DNA of 9,015 nucleotides, taken from contig NZ_JZWV01000528.1 of assembly GCF_000966975.1 (NCBI RefSeq), positions 1-9,015 on the forward strand. Reading direction: 5' to 3'. The translations under genes were made by a program, and so were the position numbers. A model generated the notes under the pieces. That model saw only the letters and a list, made by a program, of their open reading frames with translations. It made no database searches and was not told the origin of the DNA. This stretch comes from Streptomyces katrae. Its GTDB lineage: Bacteria; Actinomycetota; Actinomycetes; Streptomycetales; Streptomycetaceae. Positions 1 to 8,069 of this stretch are shown piece by piece. The stretch's first letter is position 1. Each line of letters opens with the position of its first letter.

Positions 1-441
1 GTTCCACCCCACTTGGGCGGGCTGCTCGTACCACGCGGGCCCGCGGCCGGACGCGGCCCCGGCGACCTGCGTGAGGTCCTCGGACCCCGGCGCGGCCGGG
101 GGCGGCACGGAGTACTCCGGCCAGGAGGGCTGCTCCGGCGCAGCCGGGTGCTCCGGAGCGGCCGGGTGGCCGGGCCCGGCCACCCGCGTGACGTCCTCGG
201 AACCCGGCGCGGCCCCGTCCGGGGCCGGGTGCTCCGGCGCGGCCGGGCGGCCCGGGCCGGCGGCCTGCGTCACGTCCTCGGAGCCCGGGGCGGCCGGGGG
301 CCGCGGGGTGGCCGTGGGCTCGGGCAGGGGGTAGTACTCCGGCTCGGTGTGATGTTCCGGCCCGTCCGGGCGGGCCGGCTCCGGGCCCGGTTCCCAGCGC
401 TGGGTGCGCGGGTTCCACCAGGTGTCGTCGGGCGAGGACAC
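1..441 (-). CDS. Pro/Ala/Glu-rich repeat protein, N-terminal part (runs off left edge)
   Basis: Partial gene: 147 residues are visible, open to the window edge with no stop. The GTG start at 441 is preceded by GGGAGG seven bases away and begins three bases after the stop of the upstream gene, so it is very probably the third gene of an operon and may be translationally coupled. The protein starts with a Trp-rich patch (WWNPRTQRWEPG, residues 8-19) and then becomes low-complexity, dominated by Pro, Ala, Gly and Glu. An APGSEDxT unit recurs at residues 51, 78 and 117, and between copies there are PAAPEHPA segments. No signal peptide, membrane helix or catalytic motif is visible in this part. 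I do not recognise the family. A folded domain may follow outside the window. The very GC-rich third positions and the Shine-Dalgarno site support real coding. The repeats suggest a flexible linker or an interaction surface, which is inference. Confidence 0.72.
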   Translation of the reverse strand, partial: MSSPDDTWWNPRTQRWEPGPEPARPDGPEHHTEPEYYPLPEPTATPRPPAAPGSEDVTQAAGPGRPAAPEHPAPDGAAPGSEDVTRVAGPGHPAAPEHPAAPEQPSWPEYSVPPPAAPGSEDLTQVAGAASGRGPAWYEQPAQVGWN

Positions 442-444
442 CGC

Positions 445-816
445 TCAGCCTCCCAGCGAGGCGAGCAGCCCGCCCAGTGCCGTGGCCGCGCTCACCGTCT
501 CCACCAGCGGGGCCCACCGTTCCAGCGCCCCGCGCAGCCGCGCCGGCAGCCCCGGACGGATCTCCCCCGCTTGTTCCAGCTCGGCGGCCGCGTCCTCCAG
601 TTCCGCGTCGAGCTCCCCGCGCCCGCTGCTGCGCGGGATCCGCACCAGCTCGACGCGCAGTTCGTGTACGGCCCGCAGCAGTTCCTCGGCAGTGGGCGGC
701 CTGCCGTCCGGGGCGCCGTTGTGGACGGTGTTGGTGTTGTTGCTGCCGCCGATGCTGAAGGCGGTGTTACTGATGTTGCCGATGTGGACCGGGCGTTCGT
801 CGCCGTTACTTCCCAC
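445..816 (-). CDS. DUF5955-like small soluble protein with N-terminal Gly/Asn-rich amyloid-like motif
   Basis: Product of 123 residues starting with GTG, with AAGGGGAG upstream. The start lies inside the end of the upstream gene (11-base overlap), so translation is probably coupled. Residues 10-33 form a Gly/Asn-rich stretch containing NISNTAFSIGGSNNTNT, with no charged residue between H11 and H32. Residues 42-85 are a charged helical, coiled-coil-like segment rich in Glu, Leu, Arg and Ala. Residues 104-122 form a small-residue hydrophobic tail (SAATALGGLLASLGG) that could be an amphipathic or weakly membrane-associating helix. The layout resembles streptomycete proteins I recall as DUF5955, whose function is unknown; that label is from memory. 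The N-terminal motif is also present at the C-terminus of the upstream membrane protein. I infer that this is an adaptor or regulator that contacts the membrane protein through the motif. No enzyme signature is seen. Confidence 0.8.
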   Translation of the reverse strand: MGSNGDERPVHIGNISNTAFSIGGSNNTNTVHNGAPDGRPPTAEELLRAVHELRVELVRIPRSSGRGELDAELEDAAAELEQAGEIRPGLPARLRGALERWAPLVETVSAATALGGLLASLGG

Positions 817-2629
817 CGCTGCTCCCCTTGCCGCTCGTACCGCCCCCGGCGGTGTTGTGGTGGCCGGTGCCGCCGACGCTGAACGCGCTGTCGCTCACCG
901 ACTGGATGAACGTAGCCCCCTCCGCCACGTGGATGGCGCGCTGCGCGAATTCCTCGGTGTGCCAGCCCGCTTCGTGCAGTGCGACGGTAACGCCGTTGAC
1001 CACCCGGTCCTGAATTGTTTTCAGATACCGGTCGAGGTCCATGAGCTGGAACAGCGAGCCGTCCTCATCCGCGCCGATCTCCCGCACCGACAGCTGCGGC
1101 CCTTCCGGCCGGGCGCCGTCGTGGCGGCCCGTAACGGTCCGCCACCAGCTGGCCAGCGCCCGGAGCAGGACCGAGGAGGCGTTCCAGAAGGAGCCGGGGA
1201 CAGCGGCGAGAGCCTCGACCGCCTTGCCGTACCAGGCGCTGTTCAGGAAGCGGTGCGCGTCCGCGTCGGCGCTCTGGAATCGGGCCCGTACGGGCAGCAG
1301 CACGTGCGGGGCCACCTCCAGCATCATCATGCCGCCCTGGGTGTGGACCCGTACGAAGACCGTGACGACGAGGTTCTCGTCCCAGCCACCGACCCGGATG
1401 CGCAGGAAGTGCCTGCGCCGCTCCCCGCCCTCCTCTATGGCGCCGAGGCGGTGTCCGTCGAACTGCTCGCGCGCCAGCCGCGCCTTGTCCCGGTGCGGAA
1501 GACCGGCGACCGGCAGGAACACGCACTCGTCGACGACCAGTTCACGCAGCCTGTCCAGTACGTCGGCCTGCGCCTGCGCGGAGCCGTGCGCGGAGGGCAC
1601 GCGCAGGGCGTGCAGCAGCGGCACGATGCGCTTGACGATGTCGGCGTTCGTGACGGGCTGCGGCTTGCGGTCGACGCCGAGGTCCTCACGGGGGCGCAGT
1701 TCGACGGACAGCTGCCAGGCCCGGTAGCCCTCGCCGGCCCCGGTGAACGGACCGCTGATGTTGTACATGATCAGCGCCGAGTGCTGCTCGCCCCGGATGC
1801 GCTCGCGGACCCGGGCGAAGCGGGGTGCCTGCGTGACGGGATCGGCGGACTGGGCGGCGTACCGGCGCGGGTCGAGCTCCCTGGCGACGATACGGGCGAG
1901 GTGGACGCGCCGGAGCACGAGCAGGACGACGATCGCCGCGAACGCGAAAAGGGCCAGCCACAGGAAGAGGGTGAAGGTGCTGTCCTCGCCGGCGGAGCCG
2001 CTCGGCCCGCTGACGCCGTCGAGCCCGCCCGAACCGCCGAAGCCGTCGAACCCGTCCGAGCCGCTGAGGCCGCCGGACCCGCTCCGGCGGCTGGAGCCGC
2101 CGGACTGCTCCGAGCCGCCGAACACGGACTCGAAGGGGGCGGTCACGTCGCCTTCATCGGCCGAGAGCAGCCACAGCCCGAAGACGGTGAAGGCCAGCTG
2201 CGCCCAGGCCAGGAGCCAGGGCACCACGGACAGGAAGCGCACCCAGGGATCCGGACGGCCGCGGAGCCACTTGGCGAAGCTCAGCAGCAGGAACGGCACG
2301 AGCAGCGCGCTGAGCAGCCCGCCGGTGAGCAGGAGGCCCACCAGCCAGGCGCCGACGATCCCGGCGCCCCAGGCGAGCTCGGCGCGCCGGGCGCGGAGCG
2401 CGTGGGCCAGGACCCGGGTGGCGTCGAAACCGTACGAGGGGGCCGCGATCCGCTCCTCGTGGACGTACAGCTCGTCGATCACCCGGTCGCGGTACGTGGT
2501 GTCGAGGTAGGTCCCCACGCAGAGGAGACGGCCTGCCTCGCTTATGGAGGGGTGGACCGGGGGGCGGCCGTTGCGCGGGTCCGCCGGGGTGCTGCCGCCG
2601 GACTGAGGGGGAATCAGGTGGTCGGTCAC
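806..2629 (-). CDS. Four-helix membrane protein of unknown function with C-terminal RHIM-like motif
   Basis: Product of 607 residues with a GTG start. AAGG lies about eight bases upstream, and the mdh terminator precedes it. Hydrophobic helices lie near residues 84-104, 104-119, 133-156 and 218-239. Basic clusters at 79-82, 120-131 and 240-252 place both ends in the cytoplasm by the positive-inside rule. The loop between helices 3 and 4 (about 171-214) would then be outside; it is a Gly/Ser/Asp/Phe-rich low-complexity segment. A cytoplasmic region of about 365 residues follows, with mixed strand- and helix-forming sequence (for example MYNISGPF, LVVTVFVRVHT, LEVAPHVLLPVRARF). I cannot assign it to a family. 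Residues 574-593 repeat the Gly-rich motif of the next gene's product (9 of 20 positions identical), followed by a Gly/Ser/Lys tail. No kinase, nuclease, protease or NTPase motif was recognised. A membrane-acting effector or sensor is a reasonable inference; a structural envelope protein is the main alternative. Confidence 0.85.
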   Translation of the reverse strand: MTDHLIPPQSGGSTPADPRNGRPPVHPSISEAGRLLCVGTYLDTTYRDRVIDELYVHEERIAAPSYGFDATRVLAHALRARRAELAWGAGIVGAWLVGLLLTGGLLSALLVPFLLLSFAKWLRGRPDPWVRFLSVVPWLLAWAQLAFTVFGLWLLSADEGDVTAPFESVFGGSEQSGGSSRRSGSGGLSGSDGFDGFGGSGGLDGVSGPSGSAGEDSTFTLFLWLALFAFAAIVVLLVLRRVHLARIVARELDPRRYAAQSADPVTQAPRFARVRERIRGEQHSALIMYNISGPFTGAGEGYRAWQLSVELRPREDLGVDRKPQPVTNADIVKRIVPLLHALRVPSAHGSAQAQADVLDRLRELVVDECVFLPVAGLPHRDKARLAREQFDGHRLGAIEEGGERRRHFLRIRVGGWDENLVVTVFVRVHTQGGMMMLEVAPHVLLPVRARFQSADADAHRFLNSAWYGKAVEALAAVPGSFWNASSVLLRALASWWRTVTGRHDGARPEGPQLSVREIGADEDGSLFQLMDLDRYLKTIQDRVVNGVTVALHEAGWHTEEFAQRAIHVAEGATFIQSVSDSAFSVGGTGHHNTAGGGTSGKGSSGGK

Positions 2630-2681
2630 CGGGCGACCTTATTTACCCCCTACATGAACCGATAGGCCAATTCACGCCAAA

Positions 2682-2709
2682 GCGCCCCGGTCAGGTTTGA
2701 CCGGGGCGC
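2682..2709 (-). terminator. Perfect 12-bp hairpin downstream of mdh
   Basis: Arms GCGCCCCGGTCA (2682-2693) and TGACCGGGGCGC (2698-2709) pair perfectly around a GGTT loop. They are flanked by AAA on both sides, so the minus-strand transcript leaves the stem into a short U run. The hairpin sits 57 bases past the mdh stop and 53 bases before the membrane-protein start. It therefore probably ends the mdh transcript and separates it from the three-gene group. The plus strand could use it too, but no plus-strand gene precedes it. Confidence 0.75.
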
Positions 2710-2723
2710 AAAGGTGTTCGCAG

Positions 2724-2754
2724 TGATCAGGCGAAGGAGTGAACCTCCTGATCA
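2724..2754 (-). repeat. Second inverted repeat just after mdh stop
   Basis: TGATCAGG (2724-2731) and CCTGATCA (2747-2754) are inverted copies around a 15-base interval that can form a further AGG/CCT pairing. The repeat lies between the mdh stop and the stronger hairpin at 2682-2709. It may be part of a tandem terminator or a 3' stabilising structure. A dyad of this kind could also be a protein site; nothing in the sequence decides between these. Confidence 0.4.
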
Positions 2755-2765
2755 GCGCGGATGGA

Positions 2766-3875
<1,110 letters not shown>

Positions 3876-4001
3876 TCAGGCTATCCGACCCGAGGGGCCG
3901 CCAACCCCCCGGACCCTGTGGTCCACGGCACACGACCCCCGGGTTCGAAGGCGCGGACGCCCGCGCGACCTGTACTCCAGCCGGGGGGACGGCCGTTTCC
4001 A

Positions 4002-4039
4002 GGGCCCTTCGAGGGCCGGGGCGGGCCCTCGAAGGGCCC
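4002..4039 (-). terminator. Perfect 16-bp stem-loop after the DUF3017 gene
   Basis: Arms 4002-4017 (GGGCCCTTCGAGGGCC) and 4024-4039 (GGCCCTCGAAGGGCCC) are exact reverse complements around a six-base loop. The stem starts about 50 bases past the DUF3017 stop. There is no U run after it on the minus strand, which is common for terminators in high-GC actinobacteria. It most likely ends the folD transcript and insulates mdh. Confidence 0.7.
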
Positions 4040-4045
4040 GGGCGC

Positions 4046-4076
4046 GCCGCGCCGCACGGCGTTCCGGCGGCGCGGC
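4046..4076 (-). terminator. Second hairpin directly after the DUF3017 stop
   Basis: GCCGCGCCGC (4046-4055) and GCGGCGCGGC (4067-4076) form a perfect 10-bp stem with an 11-base loop. It lies between the gene end and the longer 4002-4039 hairpin, so the two probably act as a tandem terminator. It is pure GC and could arise partly by chance in this composition. Confidence 0.45.
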
Positions 4077-4089
4077 GGCGGACGTCCCG

Positions 4090-4617
4090 TCAGCGGACGG
4101 TGAAGCGGACCGCGGTCTCCAGGAACGGGAGGTGCAGGATCGGCCTCGGTTCCATCACCAGCGCCAGCAGGGTGATCGCGACGCCCAGCACCCCGTACGT
4201 GACCATGTCGGTGAACCGGGAGCGCACCGCGAGCATGCCCACCGAGGGCAGGACGCGCCGCAGCACCGAGGCCCCGATCAGGGCGACGCCGATGACGAGG
4301 CAGCCGATGCGCGGGTGCCCCATCGCCGTGGTGAGCAGCCCGACGGCGGTGGCGGCGAGGACGCTGAGCATCGGCCACTGGCGGGCGGGCGTGGACACGG
4401 CACCGGGGATGGCGCGGCCGGCGCCCTCGGGGCGGGCGGTGTCCTGGGTGACGGCGGGAAACCGCCGGGACTTCGCGACCGCCCGGGCGGGGGTGGCGGC
4501 CCCGGCGGGGGTAGCGGCCCCGGCGGGGGCGGGGGCCCCGGCGGAACCGTTCGTCCCCTCGGCCCCGTCCGTACCGCCGGCCCCGCCGGCCCCGTTCGTG
4601 TCGTGCTCAGCCCGCAC
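4090..4617 (-). CDS. DUF3017 family small membrane protein
   Basis: Product of 175 residues starting with GTG. The start overlaps the end of folD by 11 bases, with GGAG about ten bases upstream, so the two are cotranscribed and probably coupled. Residues 1-80 are a disordered, Gly/Ala/Pro/Thr-rich cytoplasmic tail containing the hexapeptide repeat PAGAAT, encoded by an 18-bp DNA repeat. Three hydrophobic helices follow near 82-99, 103-119 and 137-155, with basic residues (RRVLP, VRSR) between the second and third. The gene's position just after folD and the three-helix layout match the DUF3017 proteins I know from streptomycetes; the family's function is unknown. An alternative start closer to the first helix cannot be excluded, because the tail is low-complexity. 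Confidence 0.87.
   Translation of the reverse strand: MRAEHDTNGAGGAGGTDGAEGTNGSAGAPAPAGAATPAGAATPARAVAKSRRFPAVTQDTARPEGAGRAIPGAVSTPARQWPMLSVLAATAVGLLTTAMGHPRIGCLVIGVALIGASVLRRVLPSVGMLAVRSRFTDMVTYGVLGVAITLLALVMEPRPILHLPFLETAVRFTVR
4491..4544. repeat. Three tandem 18-bp repeats in the DUF3017 coding sequence
   Basis: Units at 4491-4508, 4509-4526 and 4527-4544 share the form GGGTRGCGGCCCCGGCGG; the third differs at a few bases. On the minus strand they encode Pro-Ala-Gly-Ala-Ala-Thr style hexapeptides. Because the unit is a multiple of three, copy-number change would lengthen or shorten the N-terminal tail without a frameshift. Confidence 0.75.
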
Positions 4618-5467
4618 TGCCGGCCCGCTCCGCCGCCTCGACCACGTTCACCAGCAGCTGGGCCCGGGTCATCGGCCCGACACCGCCCGGGTTCGGGGAG
4701 ATCCAGCCCGCCACCTCGGCGACACCCGGGTGGACGTCCCCGACGATCTTGCCGTTCTCGTCGCGGCTGACGCCGACGTCGAGGACGGCCGCGCCCGGCT
4801 TGACGTCCTCCGGCTTCACCAGGTGCGGGACACCGGCCGCCGCGACGATGATGTCCGCCTGGCGCAGCAGCCCGGCGAGGTCGCGGGTGCCGGTGTGGCA
4901 CAGGGTCACGGTGGCGTTCTCGGACTTGCGGGTGAGCAGCAGCCCGATGGAGCGCCCGACGGTGATGCCGCGGCCGACGACGACCACGTGCGCGCCGTTG
5001 ATCTCGACCCCGTGGTGGCGCAGCAGTTCGACGATCCCGTACGGGGTGCAGGGCAGCGGGCCCTGCACGCCCAGCACCAGGCGGCCGAGGGAGGTCGGGT
5101 GCAGCCCGTCGGCGTCCTTGGCCGGATCCATCAGCTCCAGCACGCGGTTGGTGTCGATGCCCTTGGGGAGCGGGAGTTGGACGATGTAGCCGGTGCAGGC
5201 CGGGTCTTCGTTCAGCTCGCGCACGACCGCCTCGATCTCCTCCTGGGAGGCCGTGTCCGGGAGTTCGCGGCGGATGGAGGTGATGCCGACCTCCGCGCAG
5301 TCCTTGTGCTTGCCGTTGACGTACCAGCGGCTGCCCGGGTCGTCGCCGACGAGCAGGGTGCCGAGGCCGGGGGTGACGCCCCGCTCCTTCAGCGCCGCCA
5401 CCCGGGCGGTCAGTTCGGATTTGATCGCGGCCGCGGTGGCCTTGCCGTCGAGAATCTGGGCGCTCAT
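4607..5467 (-). CDS. folD: Bifunctional methylene-THF dehydrogenase / methenyl-THF cyclohydrolase
   Basis: Cytoplasmic enzyme interconverting 5,10-methylene-, methenyl- and 10-formyl-tetrahydrofolate with NADP. The last is the formyl donor used by PurN and PurH encoded nearby. The product is 286 residues, the normal FolD length. The catalytic set is visible: Y49 and K53 in WYVNGKHK, Q97 in GYIVQLPLP, and D120 in KDADGLHP. The cofactor loop is [11 protein letters not shown] (165-175), an actinobacterial variant of the common GRSxxVG motif. PGGVGPMT near 260-267 is the family signature. The start at 5467 was chosen because AAGGA lies seven bases upstream; an in-frame ATG at 5533 would add 22 residues without homology to the family. 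The last 11 bases overlap the DUF3017 gene. The gene diverges from the RDD gene across about 250 bases. Confidence 0.97.
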   Translation of the reverse strand: MSAQILDGKATAAAIKSELTARVAALKERGVTPGLGTLLVGDDPGSRWYVNGKHKDCAEVGITSIRRELPDTASQEEIEAVVRELNEDPACTGYIVQLPLPKGIDTNRVLELMDPAKDADGLHPTSLGRLVLGVQGPLPCTPYGIVELLRHHGVEINGAHVVVVGRGITVGRSIGLLLTRKSENATVTLCHTGTRDLAGLLRQADIIVAAAGVPHLVKPEDVKPGAAVLDVGVSRDENGKIVGDVHPGVAEVAGWISPNPGGVGPMTRAQLLVNVVEAAERAGSAG

Positions 5468-5532
5468 GAGGGCATCCTTCCGGATGGGGCGGCCCGGCTT
5501 CCAGTCGGGCGGAGGCCGGAACGTGCTCTTCA

Positions 5533-5552
5533 TTGCACTTGCACAACAAGTG
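5533..5552. promoter_or_regulatory. Candidate operator/promoter element upstream of folD
   Basis: Two tandem TTGCAC units (5533-5544) merge into an inverted repeat CACTTG-CACAA-CAAGTG (5536-5552), 66-85 bases before the folD start. This AT-richer patch in a GC-rich region is a likely promoter or operator zone, and TTGCAA at 5563-5568 could be a -35 box on either strand. No good -10 box could be fixed. In the rest of the folD-RDD interval (5468-5720) I see only the Shine-Dalgarno sites and a small GTGCG/CGCAC hairpin near 5690. Confidence 0.35.
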
Positions 5553-5720
5553 TGGCCCGGCTTTGCAACCGGCTGGACAAGCCCGGTGCGGGCCCACCAC
5601 GATGACGGACAGCAAGACGATCGGAAAGTAGTGCCGCGGGCAGTGCCGGGGGGCGTACCGCAAAAGGAAGTGTCCTCCAGCGTGCCGTGCGTCCCCGCAC
5701 TTCACGGAGGAAACACCCAG

Positions 5721-6407
5721 ATGAGCTTCGGCGACCCGAACAACCCCTACGGGCAGCAGCAGCCGCCGCAGGGACAGCCCGGCTACGGCTACCCGCAGCA
5801 GGCCCCGCAGGGCGTCCCGCCGCAGGCCGGCTACGGCTACCCGCAGCAGCCGCCGCAGCCGTACGGTGTGCCCGGCCAGTACCCGGGCCAGCCCGGTGCC
5901 CCGGTGCCGGAGGGGTTCGCGAACGTCCCCGGTCTGGGTCCCGTCGAGGTCGGCACCTACGGTGCCCGCTTCGGCGCGCGTCTGCTGGACATGATCTTCG
6001 CGTACATCGTGGTGATCATCCTCAACATCATCATCTTCGGTGCCGCGTTCGCCGGCTCCAGCAGCAGCAGTGACAGCGCGGCCAGCGGCCTCGCCGTCGG
6101 TTCGCTCATCGCGTCCCTGCTCGTCTCCGCGCTGACGTTCATCTTCTACGACGTCATCTTCGTGAGCACGATGGGCAGCACCCCCGGCAAGATGATCCTC
6201 GGCATGCGGATCGTCAACTCGCGCACCGGCCAGAAGCCCGGCTTCGGCCCGGCGCTGGTCCGCTGGGGCTTCCCGATCGGCCTGGGCTACATCACCTGCG
6301 GCCTCGGCTACATCCTCATCGTGATCTCCCCGTTCTTCGACAACACCGGGCAGCTGCGCGGCTGGCACGACAAGGCCGCCAACACCCTGGTCATCAAGAA
6401 GCGCTAA
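5721..6407 (+). CDS. RDD family membrane protein with Gln/Pro/Gly-rich N-terminal tail
   Basis: Product of 228 residues. The ATG at 5721 is preceded by GGAGG ten bases upstream. Residues 1-64 are a low-complexity tail with two copies of GYGYPQQ (21-27, 37-43). The RDD domain starts with ARFGARLLDMI (R87, D90) at the first helix (about 88-110). A second helix (about 124-148) holds FYDVIF with D144, followed by the family signature STPGKMILGMRIVN (153-166). The third helix is about 183-203, and the closing motif GWHDKAANTLVI (214-225) includes the conserved HD pair. These are the Arg and Asp positions that name the family. RDD proteins are integral membrane proteins of mostly unknown function; transport roles have been proposed for some. 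The gene diverges from folD and converges with purH across a strong terminator. The upstream in-frame extension to 5193 is antisense to folD and is not part of the gene. Confidence 0.94.
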   Translation: MSFGDPNNPYGQQQPPQGQPGYGYPQQAPQGVPPQAGYGYPQQPPQPYGVPGQYPGQPGAPVPEGFANVPGLGPVEVGTYGARFGARLLDMIFAYIVVIILNIIIFGAAFAGSSSSSDSAASGLAVGSLIASLLVSALTFIFYDVIFVSTMGSTPGKMILGMRIVNSRTGQKPGFGPALVRWGFPIGLGYITCGLGYILIVISPFFDNTGQLRGWHDKAANTLVIKKR

Positions 6408-6417
6408 GGGCGTTCCG

Positions 6418-6465
6418 TACGGCGAAGGCCGCCACCCGCACCAGCGGGTGGCGGCCTTCGCCGTA
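6418..6465. terminator. Bidirectional terminator between the RDD gene and purH
   Basis: A perfect 22-bp stem (6418-6439 with 6444-6465) closes on the loop ACCA. It begins 10 bases after the RDD stop and ends 20 bases past the purH stop, exactly between two convergent genes, so it most likely serves both transcripts. The arms contain GGCGAAGGCCGCC and its complement. There is no long U run on either side. Confidence 0.88.
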
Positions 6466-6485
6466 TCCGGATCCGTATCCGCGTA

Positions 6486-8069
6486 TCAGTGGAAGAAGTG
6501 GCGCGTACCGGTGAAGTACATGGTCACGCCCGCCTTCTGCGCGGCCTCGACGACCTGCTCGTCACGGACCGACCCGCCCGGCTGGACGACGGCCTTGATG
6601 CCCGCGGCGGTCAGGATCTCCAGCCCGTCCGGGAAGGGGAAGAACGCGTCCGAGGCCGCGTACGAACCCTGCGCGCGCTCGGCGCCCGCCCGCTCGACGG
6701 CCAGCTTCGCGGAGTCGACGCGGTTGACCTGGCCCATGCCGACGCCGACCGAGGCACCGTCCTTGGCCAGCAGGATCGCGTTGGACTTGACGGCGCGGCA
6801 GGCCTTCCAGGCGAAGGCGAGCTCGGCGAGTTCCTCGGCGGAGAGGGCGTCGCCGGTGGCCAGGGTCCAGTTCTTCGGGTCGTCGCCCTCGGCCTGGAAG
6901 ACGTCGCTGTGCTGGAGCAGCACACCGCCGCTGATCGGCTTGAGGTCGCCCGGCTGGTGCGGGGTCCCGTCCACCTTGAGCACACGGATGTTCTTCTTCT
7001 TGGCGAGGATCTCGACCGCGCCGTCCTCGTACGCCGGGGCGGCGATGACCTCGGTGAAGATCTCCGCGACCTGCTCGGCGAGCTCGACGGTCACCGGGCG
7101 GTTGACGGCGATGACACCGCCGAACGCGGACAGCGGGTCGCAGGCGTGCGCCTTGCGGTGCGCCTCGGCGACGTCCGCGCCCACCGCGATGCCGCACGGG
7201 TTGGCGTGCTTGATGATCGCGACGCAGGGCTCTTCGTGGTCGTAGGCGGCCCGGCGGGCGGCCTCGGTGTCCACGTAGTTGTTGAAGGACATCTCCTTGC
7301 CGTGCAGCTGCTCGGCGTTGGCGAGCCCGCCCGGCTGGCCGTCGGTGTACAGGGCGGCGGCCTGGTGCGGGTTCTCGCCGTAACGCAGCGTCGACTTGCG
7401 CTCCCAGGCGCCGGCCAGGAACTCGGGCAGCGCGCCTTCCTCGGCCTCCGGGGCGTACGCGTTCGTGAACCAGGACGCCACGGCCACGTCGTAGGCGGCG
7501 GTGTGCTGGAAGGCCTCGGCGGCGAGCCGCTTGCGCGCGGCCAGGTCGAAACCACCGCCCTGGGCGGCGGCCAGGACGTCGGCGTAACGGGCCGGGCTGG
7601 TGACGACCGCGACCGACGGGTGGTTCTTGGCGGCGGCACGGACCATCGACGGACCGCCGATGTCGATCTGCTCGACGCACTCGTCGGGGGTGGCGCCGGA
7701 GGCGACCGTCTCCCGGAAGGGGTACAGGTTGACGATCACCAGGTCGAAGGGCTCGACGCCCAGCTCGGCGAGCTGGCGCCGGTGGTCCTCCAGGCGCAGG
7801 TCGGCGAGGATGCCGGCGTGCACGCGCGGGTGGAGGGTCTTGACCCGGCCGTCGAGGCACTCGGGGAAGCCGGTCAGCTCCTCGACCTTGGTGACGGGCA
7901 CACCGGCCGCGGCGATCTTCGACGCGGTGGAGCCGGTCGACACGAGCGCGACGCCCGCCTCGTGCAGGCCGCGGGCCAGGTCTTCCAGTCCCGTCTTGTC
8001 GTAGACGCTGACGAGCGCACGGCGGATCGGCCGCTGGGTCGTTGCGGTCGTCGTTTCGTTGGCGGTCAC
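6486..8069 (-). CDS. purH: Bifunctional AICAR formyltransferase / IMP cyclohydrolase
   Basis: Catalyses the last two steps of IMP synthesis: formylation of AICAR with 10-formyl-THF, then ring closure. The product is 527 residues, the usual length. The N-terminal cyclohydrolase domain has an MGS-like fold with STGST (44-48), the block [14 protein letters not shown] (73-86), NLYPF (114-118) and [14 protein letters not shown] (136-149). The formyltransferase domain has RYGENPHQ (229-236), FNNYVD (262-267), the catalytic K287-H288 pair in [17 protein letters not shown] (311-319), FFPFPDG (476-482) and the terminal RHFFH. The GTG start overlaps the purN stop by four bases (GTGA), so translation is coupled; AAAGG lies ten bases upstream. 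Downstream is the bidirectional terminator. Confidence 0.98.
   Translation of the reverse strand: MTANETTTATTQRPIRRALVSVYDKTGLEDLARGLHEAGVALVSTGSTASKIAAAGVPVTKVEELTGFPECLDGRVKTLHPRVHAGILADLRLEDHRRQLAELGVEPFDLVIVNLYPFRETVASGATPDECVEQIDIGGPSMVRAAAKNHPSVAVVTSPARYADVLAAAQGGGFDLAARKRLAAEAFQHTAAYDVAVASWFTNAYAPEAEEGALPEFLAGAWERKSTLRYGENPHQAAALYTDGQPGGLANAEQLHGKEMSFNNYVDTEAARRAAYDHEEPCVAIIKHANPCGIAVGADVAEAHRKAHACDPLSAFGGVIAVNRPVTVELAEQVAEIFTEVIAAPAYEDGAVEILAKKKNIRVLKVDGTPHQPGDLKPISGGVLLQHSDVFQAEGDDPKNWTLATGDALSAEELAELAFAWKACRAVKSNAILLAKDGASVGVGMGQVNRVDSAKLAVERAGAERAQGSYAASDAFFPFPDGLEILTAAGIKAVVQPGGSVRDEQVVEAAQKAGVTMYFTGTRHFFH

Noticed and set aside
404..2665. Long plus-strand open frame across the membrane protein gene
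   Set aside because: It is antisense to two genes with good starts, membrane helices and matching motifs. Long false open frames are common on the opposite strand of very GC-rich genes.
3949..3959. GGGTTCGAAGG resembling a tRNA T-loop
   Set aside because: The flanks do not pair as a 5-bp T-stem, and no anticodon or D arm or acceptor stem can be built around it.
5468..5533. Longer folD with a start at 5533
   Set aside because: The extra 22 residues are not FolD-like, and the ATG at 5467 has a well-placed AAGGA.
4278..6368. Long minus-strand open frame spanning folD and antisense to the RDD gene
   Set aside because: It is a shifted frame of folD and the antisense of the RDD gene; the composition is Arg/Pro/Gly-rich noise.
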